This document shows positions 1-8,225 of a stretch of DNA of 64,000 nucleotides, one piece after another (the stretch's first letter is position 1; each line of letters begins with the position of its first letter). This DNA is from Ignavibacteriota bacterium. Its GTDB lineage: Bacteria > Bacteroidota > Ignavibacteria > Ignavibacteriales > Melioribacteraceae. The position numbers were made by a program, and so were the translations under genes. Below the pieces are notes generated by a model, which worked only from the letters and a program-made list of their open reading frames with translations, was not told where the DNA came from and did no database searches. The stretch is taken from the NCBI GenBank assembly GCA_013112585.1, contig JABFGH010000023.1, positions 20,587 through 84,586 of the forward strand, read 5' to 3'.

Positions 1-39
1 TCTGAAGAGTTAACGGGAATTAAATTTAATCTAAATTAA
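1..39 (+). CDS. Possible 3' end of an upstream gene (partial)
   Basis: Frame 1 is open from the window edge to a TAA at 37-39 and would encode only SEELTGIKFNLN. The hairpin-rich stretch that follows (67-120) fits the downstream side of a gene. Twelve residues are too few to assign a family, and the open frame could be chance. Confidence 0.3.
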   Translation, partial: SEELTGIKFNLN

Positions 40-66
40 AAACTCCTTCTTATATTTTTTAAATTG

Positions 67-120
67 CCCCGACATTCATGTCGGGGATTTTAATAACTTT
101 AGATAACCGGGCTTTAGCCC
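67..120. repeat. Two intergenic palindromes (CCCCGACA... and GGGCTTTAGCCC)
   Basis: A perfect 8-bp-arm palindrome with a 4-nt loop lies at 67-86 (CCCCGACA / TGTCGGGG). It is followed by GGGCTTTAGCCC at 109-120. The second element recurs identically at 10793-10804 and 25395-25406, each time near a GC-rich palindrome of the first kind, so this looks like an interspersed repeat family. The 67-86 hairpin could also terminate a gene ending at base 39. Confidence 0.6.
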
Positions 121-163
121 AGCAAGGTAAACTATTACTTGCTGATAAAAACAAATTCTAATT

Positions 164-1162
164 TTGAATACTACTAAATTCCTAAATATATTTTATTTCA
201 CGTTTCTATTAAGCATTTATAGCTGCTCATCCACCGGATTAGTAGAAACCCGCGTTAATGAATCAATTGGAAAAGTGCGGGCAAACGCAAATCAAATCAA
301 TCTGATCACCTATAACCTTCAAGATGTTTTCGGTAAGGGGGAAGATGAACTCGATGCCTTAATTAATTATTTTAACAAAGAGGATTATGATTTTGTGCTT
401 CTGCAGGAATTATTTAATGAGGGCACACGCGAGTATGTTCTTTCAAAAATAGATTCTGCAAAATATAAATTTATAATCCCAAGAGTTGACTACGATTCTT
501 TTCCCGAATTTCTTTTTAATGATGCCGGATTGTTTTACATGTCGCGTTTTCCAACTATCGATTTATCTCAAATTGAATTTGAAAATGGAATTGAAAACCG
601 GGGCAGTGTAATTCACAAATTATTGAAGAAAGAAATCTCGCTAACAACGGATTTTCTATCAAATAAATCAATCGCCGGTTCATTATTTCAAATCAACGAT
701 TCAACAAAATTATTTCTATGCTCAACACACGTGCAGGCAATAGGATCAAAGCATCAAAAGGGTTATCAGCTAAGACAAATTAGAAAGTTTATTGAGCAGG
801 CGGTTTACAAATTCTTAAAATCAAACATTGTTGAATCGCCGGAAAACCTTGCAGTAATTCTTGCAGGAGATTTTAATTCAGATGCATACGATGAGGAAAA
901 GCTTGAAATGTTTCTGACATACTTAGGCAATCCAAGAGACATTCATACTGAAATTAATCTTGAAAAAGAGGAATACACTTTTAAATTGAGATTCTTTAAC
1001 AGACAATTACGGTTTGATTATATTTTAGTTTATGATGAAATGTTGAACATTCCACTTAAAAAAGTTGCAGTGCAGGAAATAAATGCAACTGATATTCAAG
1101 ATGAGAACAGTGAAAGTATTTCTGATCATTTGGCATTAAAAGCAAAACTTATTTTGGAATAG
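164..1162 (+). CDS. Endonuclease/exonuclease/phosphatase family lipoprotein
   Basis: Probable secreted metal-dependent phosphodiesterase or nuclease of the EEP (DNase I-like) superfamily, 332 aa. The N-terminus has a hydrophobic segment ending in a lipobox-like SIYSC, so an outer-envelope lipoprotein is likely. EEP motifs occur in order: ITYNLQDVF near residue 47, LLQELF with the metal-binding Glu near 80, LAGDFNSDAYD near 234, and a C-terminal ISDHLALKAKL with the catalytic SDH triplet. The start is a TTG with no strong ribosome-binding site, chosen because it gives a proper signal peptide. The next gene begins 7 bp downstream, so the two are probably co-transcribed. The substrate (DNA, phospholipid or phosphoinositide) cannot be told from sequence. 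Confidence 0.8.
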   Translation: MNTTKFLNIFYFTFLLSIYSCSSTGLVETRVNESIGKVRANANQINLITYNLQDVFGKGEDELDALINYFNKEDYDFVLLQELFNEGTREYVLSKIDSAKYKFIIPRVDYDSFPEFLFNDAGLFYMSRFPTIDLSQIEFENGIENRGSVIHKLLKKEISLTTDFLSNKSIAGSLFQINDSTKLFLCSTHVQAIGSKHQKGYQLRQIRKFIEQAVYKFLKSNIVESPENLAVILAGDFNSDAYDEEKLEMFLTYLGNPRDIHTEINLEKEEYTFKLRFFNRQLRFDYILVYDEMLNIPLKKVAVQEINATDIQDENSESISDHLALKAKLILE

Positions 1163-1169
1163 TAAGAAG

Positions 1170-1868
1170 ATGAAAATAAAAGCAATTATAACCGGTGCAA
1201 CAGGGATGGTTGGTGAAGGTGTTCTGCATGAATGCTTAAAACATCCCGATGTTGAATCGGTGCTTGTTATAAATAGAAAACCATGCGGTGTGGTTCATTC
1301 GAAACTGACTGAATTAATTGTTAATGATTTTATGAATTTATCTTCGATTGAAAATGAACTTGCAGGATATAATGCCTGTTATTTCTGCGCCGGAGTTTCT
1401 TCAATTGGTAAAAATGAAGAAGAGTATAAGCATATTACTTATGATTTAACATTATACCTTGCTGAGACATTACTTAAAAAAAATAATGAAATTAGCTTTT
1501 GTTATGTGTCGGGCGTAGGAACAGACAGCACTGAAAAAGGAAAAAGTATGTGGGCGCGGGTTAAAGGCAAAACTGAAAACGATTTGCTGAAGCTGCCATT
1601 TAAGTCTGCATTTATGTTTCGCCCCGGATACATTCAGCCGATCAAAGGTTTGAATAACACTTACAAAATTTATAAAGTTGTTTCTCCTCTTTATCCCATT
1701 TTAAAAAAACTTTTTCCAAAATATGTTAATACATTAAGTGAAGTTGGTTTGGCTATGATTAATGTAGTTAGATTTAATTATAATAAGAAAATTGTTGAGT
1801 GCGCTGATATTAGAAAATACGCGGAGATTGAAAAATCGATACTGATGGAGAAGAATTTTCTGGTGTGA
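1170..1868 (+). CDS. NAD(P)-binding Rossmann-fold protein (NmrA/epimerase-like)
   Basis: A 232-aa protein of the atypical short-chain dehydrogenase/NAD-dependent epimerase group. ITGATGMVGEGVL at residues 6-18 is the glycine-rich dinucleotide-binding loop, followed by a CAG motif near 73 and a YVSGVGTDS segment near 113. A lysine-containing WARVKGKTE follows in the place where the family has its active-site helix. The Tyr of a classic YxxxK is not obvious, so it may be a redox sensor or a reductase of unknown substrate. The ATG follows a TAAGAAG ribosome-binding site 7 bp after the EEP gene, which suggests one transcript. The substrate is unknown. Confidence 0.8.
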   Translation: MKIKAIITGATGMVGEGVLHECLKHPDVESVLVINRKPCGVVHSKLTELIVNDFMNLSSIENELAGYNACYFCAGVSSIGKNEEEYKHITYDLTLYLAETLLKKNNEISFCYVSGVGTDSTEKGKSMWARVKGKTENDLLKLPFKSAFMFRPGYIQPIKGLNNTYKIYKVVSPLYPILKKLFPKYVNTLSEVGLAMINVVRFNYNKKIVECADIRKYAEIEKSILMEKNFLV

Positions 1869-1879
1869 GATTACTTCGT

Positions 1880-2040
1880 CGTTAAAAACAACTCCTCGTA
1901 ATGACAAGCTATGAAGGTTATTGCAAATCAGGCGGCTGACTGATGAAGCAATCTCTCGATAACGGCAGATTGCTTCTCCCGCAAAGCGGGATCGCAATGA
2001 CGAGTTTTTGCTAAGTTTAGAAAAGTTGAACCTTTTTATC
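1880..2040. repeat. Intergenic interspersed-repeat-like sequence
   Basis: The gap between two plus-strand genes contains GCAATCTCTCGATAACGG and GATTGCTTCTCCCGCAAAGC with CGCAATGACGAG. Phrases like these (AGATTGCTTC, CGCAATGACG) are typical of intergenic repeats that give spurious minus-strand ORFs in many bacterial genomes. No other full copy lies in this window, so the repeat status rests on general familiarity. Confidence 0.4.
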
Positions 2041-2104
2041 ACCTCCAATGTTTAAGTGAAATATATTTTTAATATTAGAACAAAATTGAGAAAAGTTTAG
2101 AAGA

Positions 2105-3385
2105 ATGAGAAATCCTTATCTATTTTTGATCGTATTTACATCACTAATTTTAGCAATCGATTTTTATGCATACCGTGGTATTAAAAAATTATCAGTCAAT
2201 TACGGCAAGCTGATAAAGAGAATTGTTTTTATTCTATTCTGGATAATCCCGCTGATTCTAATTTTAGGAATTATACTTTTTGGGTCTATCAATCGCTCAA
2301 TTGATCCGGCAAAATTTTTAACGTACTTCCATTTTATTAGCGGCACATTTGTATTATTCTACGTGCCTAAACTCGTTTTCGTGATCTTTAACTTTTTTGA
2401 TGACTTAGTTCTTCTCTTCAAAAAATTATTTACAAAAAAGAAAGTTGACCTCGCCGAGCCGGATCCTAACAGAACACCGATAACACGCGGACAGTTTTTA
2501 AACCGTGTTGGAATTGTTATGGCTGGATTGCCGTTTCTCTCTATTGCTTATGGAATAAAGTGGGGAAGGTTTAACTATACAATTCGTAATCACACTTTGA
2601 GATTTGCAAATTTACCAAAATCATTTGATGGATTGCGTGTTGTTCAAATTTCCGATTTTCACCTCGGCAGTTTTCTAAACAAAAAAGAAGAGGTTGAAGA
2701 AGCGGTTGAATTTATTAATGAACAGGAGCCAGACCTACTCTTATTCACCGGCGATTTTGTAAATAATGTATCTTCTGAAATTGATCTCTTTATGCCCGCC
2801 CTAAAAAAGCTTAAAGCAAAATACGGCATGTACTCAATTTTTGGTAACCACGATTATGGGGATTATGTAAAATGGGAAACCCCCGAAAAACGCCAGGAAA
2901 ATATTGATAGAATAATTAAGCTGCAGGAAGAAGCCGGGTTTGAAATACTTCTTAACGATTCAACTAAAATTGAACTAAACGGTGAAAGTATAAATCTGGT
3001 TGGCGTTGAAAACTGGGGCTTGCCTCCATTCCCTCAATACGGTGATTTAAATAAGGCATTAGCCAATGTTGAAAAAGATTCATTTAAAATTTTAATGTCG
3101 CACGACCCAACACATTGGGATGAGCAAATATTAGAACAAACAAATATTGATCTAACACTTTCCGGGCATACACACGGTGCACAATTCGGTGTTGAGATTC
3201 CCGGATGGCGATGGAGCCCGGTTTCAATGCGCTACAAACGCTGGGGCGGAATTTATGAGGAAGGCAAACAATACTTAAATGTTAATACAGGCATAGGTTT
3301 TATCGGTTTCCCCGGCAGAGTTGGAATGCCGCCGGAGATTTCTGTTATTGAGTTGAGGAGATCAGCAGGAAGCGGAACCGTTTAA
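2105..3385 (+). CDS. Membrane-anchored metallophosphoesterase (YaeI/YkuE-like)
   Basis: A calcineurin-like phosphoesterase of 426 aa with three hydrophobic N-terminal segments (residues 5-22, 39-62 and 76-100), so the catalytic domain is tethered to the membrane. The two-metal motifs are all present: VQISDFHLG near 181, LLFTGDFVN near 211, FGNHDYGD near 245, MSHDP near 335 and LSGHTHGAQFG near 352. This matches the YaeI/YkuE subgroup, some of which act on lipid A precursors or other phospholipid intermediates. The ATG at 2105 follows AGAAGA. The gene converges on the next one, and the two reading frames overlap at their stop codons (3382-3385). Confidence 0.88.
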   Translation: MRNPYLFLIVFTSLILAIDFYAYRGIKKLSVNYGKLIKRIVFILFWIIPLILILGIILFGSINRSIDPAKFLTYFHFISGTFVLFYVPKLVFVIFNFFDDLVLLFKKLFTKKKVDLAEPDPNRTPITRGQFLNRVGIVMAGLPFLSIAYGIKWGRFNYTIRNHTLRFANLPKSFDGLRVVQISDFHLGSFLNKKEEVEEAVEFINEQEPDLLLFTGDFVNNVSSEIDLFMPALKKLKAKYGMYSIFGNHDYGDYVKWETPEKRQENIDRIIKLQEEAGFEILLNDSTKIELNGESINLVGVENWGLPPFPQYGDLNKALANVEKDSFKILMSHDPTHWDEQILEQTNIDLTLSGHTHGAQFGVEIPGWRWSPVSMRYKRWGGIYEEGKQYLNVNTGIGFIGFPGRVGMPPEISVIELRRSAGSGTV

Positions 3386-4326
3386 TCATATGTTTCATAA
3401 GCTATCCCTCTCCCGACATAAATCCAAATTTCCGTCCGCTTGCCATAGCTTATTGCCGGATAAAAAATATCGTCAAAGCTGTCGTAATAGCCCAGGGTTA
3501 ATTTCATGTGTCCAATTTGTTTCAATTCAATTTCTTTTGAAAAATTATAAACGTAACCATTCTCCAGCAGTTCTTCCTTCTCATTAAAAAATACAATCTG
3601 CTCACCCCCGTCATTAAATTGAATTAAGACACCAAACATATCCCAATAATTAAATCTTTCCGGTTTAACAGAAATGTTTATTTCATAAATATCTTTTTCG
3701 ATAATGCGGTGAGTTAAGGAACTGCTGTAATCCTTGGTTCCCCATAAATCAATTTTTGTTCTTTCAGTAAATAAATAATTAATATTGACATCAATAAACC
3801 GCAATGGAAAAGCGGGATAAATATTTCCGATCTCATTAAAAACTACTCCGCAAATTGGATATAGTTCCTCGTAATGCTCTTCAACGTAAACGTAGTCCTC
3901 TAATTGGTCATTGTAAAAAGTATTATCCATTTTATGTTGTTTCGGTTTTCTTCTTTTGGTTTGCGGTTTTGGTTGATAATTCGGAGTTGTTCTTTTTGGT
4001 CTGTTTAAATTATACTTTCGTTTTCTTAAATCTCTATCAACTTCTACATCTTTTCTTCTTTCAACTTTAAAATCATTTTGTACCCTTCTTGGTTGCGTCT
4101 CAACCCTATTTCTTTTTTGCTGATGAGATGCCGCCGGGGTTCTTTGAATTGATTTTGGGGGCGCGGGTGCCGGGCTTGGTTTTCTTACTCGTGTTTCACT
4201 TTTTGAAGACTGCTCAACTCTTTTACCCCGTTTTGCAGAACGCCCTCTTTGGGCAATGATATCAGTTGCAAGCCAAAGAAAGGAAATAATTAGAAGGCAG
4301 ATAAACGATGATTTTTTTAATGACAT
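3382..4326 (-). CDS. Secreted basic, proline-rich hypothetical protein
   Basis: A 314-aa protein with an N-terminal signal segment (SSFICLLIISFLWLATDIIAQ). A low-complexity region rich in Arg, Lys, Pro and Gln follows from about residue 25 to 130. The rest, about 130-314, is a globular part with alternating beta-type hydrophobic pattern and no family I recognise. The start is placed at the ATG at 4326 (MSLKKSS), because the upstream in-frame ATG would put nine extra residues before the signal peptide. The basic linker could bind anionic cell-wall or surface polymers, but that is only inference. Its stop codon overlaps the convergent phosphoesterase gene. Confidence 0.6.
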   Translation of the reverse strand: MSLKKSSFICLLIISFLWLATDIIAQRGRSAKRGKRVEQSSKSETRVRKPSPAPAPPKSIQRTPAASHQQKRNRVETQPRRVQNDFKVERRKDVEVDRDLRKRKYNLNRPKRTTPNYQPKPQTKRRKPKQHKMDNTFYNDQLEDYVYVEEHYEELYPICGVVFNEIGNIYPAFPLRFIDVNINYLFTERTKIDLWGTKDYSSSLTHRIIEKDIYEINISVKPERFNYWDMFGVLIQFNDGGEQIVFFNEKEELLENGYVYNFSKEIELKQIGHMKLTLGYYDSFDDIFYPAISYGKRTEIWIYVGRGIAYETYD

Positions 4327-4411
4327 GTCGGCACCGATAATTTTGATGATCAAATAATTGTGTGCATTAAAAGTATTGGGCTAATTTTATGCCATCCTGA
4401 AATCAGCAAAA

Positions 4412-4442
4412 GAAGCCCAACTTCTTTAAGAAGTTGGGCTTC
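4412..4442. repeat. 31-bp perfect palindrome between divergent genes
   Basis: GAAGCCCAACTTCTT, one central base, then its exact reverse complement (15-bp arms), followed by a partial extra arm GGTTGGGCTTC. It lies between two divergent starts (4326 and 4619), so it is not a terminator for either gene. A related palindrome with the same CTTTAAGAAGTTGGG core lies at 31088-31120, which points to an interspersed element. Confidence 0.7.
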
Positions 4443-4618
4443 CGGTTGGGCTTCTGGAAAATTAACTGTATAAATTATTGTGCGGTTATGTACTCAATCT
4501 GAATCAAATACTAAACTTTAATGTTTTTTATTTTTCATACAAAATATCTTCTCTTGACTTCTAAATTAATTTCACCATATTTGTGCTGCATTTTTTTGAG
4601 ATTATTTAAGAAGGTAAA

Positions 4619-6424
4619 GTGATACAAGTAAGAAACATAGCGATAATTGCACACGTTGATCATGGCAAAACTACATTAGTAGATCAGTTATTAAAACAGA
4701 GTCAAATTTTTAGAAAAAACCAGGTTGTGCAGGAACGAGTTTTAGATTCCAACGATTTAGAAAGGGAGAGGGGAATAACAATCCTTTCAAAAAATATAAG
4801 CATCCCTTATAAAGAAGTAAAAATTAATTTAATCGATACACCGGGTCACGCCGATTTTGGGGGTGAGGTTGAGCGTGTTTTAAAAATGGCTGACGGTGTT
4901 CTTCTGCTTGTAGATTCATTTGAAGGACCAATGCCTCAAACAAGGTTCGTACTCGAAAAGGCTCTTCAACTTCACTTAAAACCAATTATTGTTATTAATA
5001 AAATTGATAGAGCGGATAATCGCCCTGCCGAAGTTTTAGATGAAATTTATGATCTGTTCATCGACTTGAATGCAGATGAAGATCAATTGGATTTTCCTGT
5101 AGTTTATGCAAGCGGAAGAGATGGCTGGGCAGTTAAAGAAATGGAAGATGAAAAGAAAGACCTGGTTCCTCTTCTTGATACAATTGTTAATCATATTCCC
5201 GAACCGGAATTTTTAGAGGGTGATACGCAAATGCAGGTGACCACTCTTGATTACAGCGATTACGTTGGGCGAATTGGTATAGGAAGAGTTTTCCGGGGAA
5301 CACTAAGTAAAAATAAACCACTCTCAATTATTCATCGTGATGGAACAATAAAGGAAATTTCACTAAAGCAATTATTTATTTTTGAAGGATTGGAAAGAAA
5401 AGAAGTAGATGAAGTTAGTACTGGAGATATTTGCGCAATAGTTGGAGTGGGAGATATAAATATTGGTGATACAATTGCCGACCGTGAGAATCCCGAACCG
5501 CTGCCTATTATTGCAATTGATGAGCCTACAATCAGTATGAACTTTACAGTAAACACTTCTCCCTTTTACGGCAAGGATGGAAAGTATGTTACATCCCGCC
5601 ACTTGATGGAAAGACTTCACAAAGAATTACAAAGTAACGTTGCACTCCAGGTACAAGAAACGGGTTCGCCCGATACACACAAAGTTTCGGGAAGAGGAAT
5701 TCTTCATCTTTCTATACTGATGGAAAATATGCGTCGGGAAGGTTACGAGTTTGCTGTTGGTCCGCCCAAAGTAATTTACAAAGAGATAAACGGAAAAAAA
5801 GCCGAGCCGATAGAAATATTAGTTGTTGATGTACCGAATGATTCAGCGGGAAAAGTGATTGAATTAGTTGGACAGCGACGCGGCGAGATGATTAAAATGG
5901 AACAGAAAGGATCGCTGACTGCACTTGAGTTTCATATCCCCTCGCGCGGACTAATGGGTTTAAGAAACCGTGTTTTAACGATGACAGCAGGTGAAGCTAT
6001 AATGCATCATCGTTTTTATCAATATGAATATTTTAAAGGCTCAATTACACAGCGGCAGAACGGAGTTTTGATCTCCATGCATGAAGGATCTTCAACTGCT
6101 TATGCAATTGATTCACTGCAGGATCGCGGAAAGTTCTTTATTGATCCGGGCGATGTTGTTTACCAGGGACAGATCCTTGGTGAGTACAATAAGGAGTTTG
6201 ATATTGAAGTTCATGTTCAGCGTGGAAAGAAATTAACTAACATGAGGTCCTCCGGTGCAGATAAAGCTGTAAAGATAACACCGGCAATAAAATTCACTTT
6301 GGAAGAAATGCTTGAATTTATTAGAGATGACGAACTCGTTGAAGTAACACCAAAGTCGCTAAGAATGCGAAAAGTTTATCTTGATCCGAATGAAAGAAAA
6401 AGATTTAATTTGAAGAAGATTTAG
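4619..6424 (+). CDS. typA: Ribosome-associated translational GTPase TypA/BipA
   Basis: A 601-aa translational GTPase of the EF-G superfamily that binds ribosomes and supports 50S assembly and stress adaptation. The G1 loop AHVDHGKTTL is at residues 11-20, the switch region has RERGITILSKN near 49, G3 is DTPGHADFGGEVERV near 77, and G4 is NKIDR near 129. Beta-barrel domain II follows, then the two EF-G-like domains. The TypA-specific C-terminal part includes SRGLMGLRN and RMRKVYLDPNERKRF. Full family length. The start is a GTG at 4619 with a GAAGG ribosome-binding site 8 nt upstream. It stands alone, with an inverted repeat after the stop. Confidence 0.97.
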   Translation: MIQVRNIAIIAHVDHGKTTLVDQLLKQSQIFRKNQVVQERVLDSNDLERERGITILSKNISIPYKEVKINLIDTPGHADFGGEVERVLKMADGVLLLVDSFEGPMPQTRFVLEKALQLHLKPIIVINKIDRADNRPAEVLDEIYDLFIDLNADEDQLDFPVVYASGRDGWAVKEMEDEKKDLVPLLDTIVNHIPEPEFLEGDTQMQVTTLDYSDYVGRIGIGRVFRGTLSKNKPLSIIHRDGTIKEISLKQLFIFEGLERKEVDEVSTGDICAIVGVGDINIGDTIADRENPEPLPIIAIDEPTISMNFTVNTSPFYGKDGKYVTSRHLMERLHKELQSNVALQVQETGSPDTHKVSGRGILHLSILMENMRREGYEFAVGPPKVIYKEINGKKAEPIEILVVDVPNDSAGKVIELVGQRRGEMIKMEQKGSLTALEFHIPSRGLMGLRNRVLTMTAGEAIMHHRFYQYEYFKGSITQRQNGVLISMHEGSSTAYAIDSLQDRGKFFIDPGDVVYQGQILGEYNKEFDIEVHVQRGKKLTNMRSSGADKAVKITPAIKFTLEEMLEFIRDDELVEVTPKSLRMRKVYLDPNERKRFNLKKI

Positions 6425-6442
6425 GTGCTTCTTAAGATAGAT

Positions 6443-6470
6443 AGTCACGGACAAACTCGCGACCGTGACT
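6443..6470. terminator. Inverted repeat between convergent typA and higA
   Basis: AGTCACGG and CCGTGACT form an 8-bp perfect stem with a 12-nt loop, 19 bp after the typA stop and 14 bp before the end of the convergent antitoxin gene. No strong T-run follows, so a terminator role is inferred mostly from position. Confidence 0.5.
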
Positions 6471-6483
6471 GCCATTAACTAAT

Positions 6484-6783
6484 TTAAACCTCTTTATATT
6501 TTTTAACTTCATTTTTCAGTCGCTCTTTCAAAGTGTCCTTAGCTATTTCCAAATTGTACTTCATTTGCAGATTTAACCAAAACTTTTCAGACATACCAAA
6601 ATATTCCGACAACCTTAATGCCGTATCTGCTGTTATTGATCTTTTACCTAAAATTATTTCATTAATTCTTCTCGGCGGAACACTTATATCTTTTGCCAGT
6701 CTATCCTTACTAATATCCATCGGCTCAAGAAATTCTTCTAATAATATTTCACCGGGATGAATTGGTTCTAATTTTTTACTCAT
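6484..6783 (-). CDS. higA: HigA-family antitoxin (XRE-type regulator), apparently without HigB
   Basis: A 99-aa helix-turn-helix protein of the HigA/VapI addiction-module antidote family. The family opening HPGEILLEEFLEPM is at residues 9-22. The DNA-binding core has ISKDRLAKDISVPPRRINEI, and the C-terminal part KRSITADTALRLSEYFG then KFWLNLQMKYNLE is diagnostic. HigA normally sits just downstream of its toxin HigB. Here the position upstream (6813-7022) is filled instead by a fragment of a DUF1016-type gene, and I see no HigB-like sequence, so it appears to be an orphan antitoxin. It may repress its own promoter or a remote partner. Confidence 0.85.
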   Translation of the reverse strand: MSKKLEPIHPGEILLEEFLEPMDISKDRLAKDISVPPRRINEIILGKRSITADTALRLSEYFGMSEKFWLNLQMKYNLEIAKDTLKERLKNEVKKYKEV

Positions 6784-6812
6784 GATTTTTTTCTCACTGT
6801 GAAAAACTACCT

Positions 6813-7022
6813 TTAGTTTATTAAATCGCTATACTTGGAAAAGTCTCCGCAATGCGGAGACAATGCCGTAATTGTTTTTCGGTCCAAGCCGTTGCCGTAT
6901 TCTTTGGTCAATTGTTTACTCAATACGTTTACAATTTGATTGCTGTATTCAGCTCGTTTTTCATTAAGCAATTCGTTGCAAGTTAAAATGCCCGCAAGTT
7001 CATAAGTGTAAATTGCTGGATT
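6813..7022 (-). pseudogene. Decayed N-terminal fragment of a DUF1016 (YhcG-type) gene
   Basis: Minus-strand frame open from 7022 to a TAA at 6813-6815, 69 codons, with no sensible start codon. It reads LLNEKRAEYSNQIVNVLSKQ followed by LTKEYGNGLDRKT, which is the typical N-terminal DUF1016 pattern. The family pattern is lost at a 19-bp palindrome (6843-6861). The rest of that domain and the nuclease domain are absent. It lies between the intact DUF1016 gene and higA, all on one strand, suggesting a second nuclease gene once stood here and was mostly deleted. The upstream frame is closed by a TAA at 7023-7025. Confidence 0.65.
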
Positions 7023-7051
7023 TTACAGCCTGTCGGAATTAAAAAAATACC

Positions 7052-8077
7052 TCACTCATTTTCTCCTAACAGTTTTTCTAATTCATCAGCTAACATATTT
7101 TTATCGGGCAAATATAATTGATACTTACTAACAAATAATTGATTGGTAATACTGTCTGTAGCATATTCTACCAAAATTTGATCTTTATATGCACCTAATA
7201 CAATTCCTATGGGTTCATTATCTCCTTCGGTAAATTCTTCCTTGCGGAAATAATTCAGATACAAATTCATTTTTCCAATATCATTATGTTCAATTTCGCC
7301 TCTCTTTAAATCTATAAGAACAAAGCATTTTAAAATGCGATGATAAAAAACTAAATCCACAAAAAAATGACGGTTGCCAATTGAAATTTTATATTGTCTT
7401 CCAATAAAAGCAAAACCTTTTCCTAATTCTAAAAGAAATTTTTGAAGGTTTTGTATTAGCTTGTCTTCTAATTCACCTTCTAAATATTGATGCTCCTGGG
7501 GAATACTTAAAAACTCTAAAACATAAGGATCTTTTATAATATCAGCTGGCTGATCAATATCAATACCCCTATTTGAGAGGTTTAAAATTCCTTCTTTATC
7601 TTTACTTAAAGCTAAACGATGGAAAAGCATACTTTTCATTTGTCTTCTTAATTCCCGCACGCTCCAGTTTTCTAATTCACATTGTTTAGTATAAAATTTT
7701 AATTCCAAATCAGTATCAGCTTTAAGAATTTCAAAATAATGACTCCAGCTCAATTTGTGAGACAGCGTCTCACTTTTTGGGAATGCTAAAAATATTTTTC
7801 GCATATATGTTAAGTTAGAACGACTAAATCCTTTGCCGTATGTTAGTGTTAGGTCCTTTGAAAGATTTTTTAATAGTTCTTCCCCATACCCTGCTTTTTC
7901 TTTCCCTTTTTGTTCAAACTCAATTATGTATCTGCCTATTTGCCAATACGTCTGAACTAAAATAGTGTTTATGGCTCTGCCAGCTTGCTCTCTTCCCTTT
8001 TTTAGGAGTTCTCCTATTTGTGTCTTTAAGTTCTCATAGCTAATATTTGAAATATCCATACTCATATTCTTTTTCAT
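7052..8077 (-). CDS. DUF1016/PDDEXK nuclease-domain protein (YhcG-like)
   Basis: A 341-aa protein with two family parts. Residues about 10-170 form the helical DUF1016_N domain (YWQIGRYIIEFEQKGKEKAG, YGKGFSRSNLTYMRKI, KLSWSHYFEIL). Residues about 185-335 form a PD-(D/E)xK-type nuclease domain, with HFFVDLVFYHR supplying the Asp and VLIDLKRGE the D-x-K pair, then a GIVLGAYKD strand. Family members are linked to mobile DNA and restriction-like systems, but the exact substrate is not settled. Full length. A short palindrome (7757-7773) lies inside the coding sequence. The neighbouring decayed copy and orphan antitoxin mark this as an accessory patch. Confidence 0.88.
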   Translation of the reverse strand: MKKNMSMDISNISYENLKTQIGELLKKGREQAGRAINTILVQTYWQIGRYIIEFEQKGKEKAGYGEELLKNLSKDLTLTYGKGFSRSNLTYMRKIFLAFPKSETLSHKLSWSHYFEILKADTDLELKFYTKQCELENWSVRELRRQMKSMLFHRLALSKDKEGILNLSNRGIDIDQPADIIKDPYVLEFLSIPQEHQYLEGELEDKLIQNLQKFLLELGKGFAFIGRQYKISIGNRHFFVDLVFYHRILKCFVLIDLKRGEIEHNDIGKMNLYLNYFRKEEFTEGDNEPIGIVLGAYKDQILVEYATDSITNQLFVSKYQLYLPDKNMLADELEKLLGENE

Positions 8078-8225
8078 AGAAAAACAATTTTTTAATGTAA
8101 TTTTAATATTTGTAGTATTTTAATTTAAATTAAGCATAAAAATACTTTGTCTTTCTTTTTTATTTGATTCCAAGCAAAAATTTAATAAAAATTTAGATTA
8201 TTACTTAATGAGATTCAAACTACAC

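Noticed and set aside
1734..2048. Minus-strand ORF across the end of the NAD-binding gene
   Set aside because: Half overlaps a real gene in the other strand and the rest is intergenic repeat-like sequence of a kind that commonly yields spurious ORFs.
6784..7050. A HigB toxin gene upstream of higA
   Set aside because: Translating all frames I could read gave a DUF1016-type fragment (NEKRAEYSNQIVNVL) and no HigB motif.
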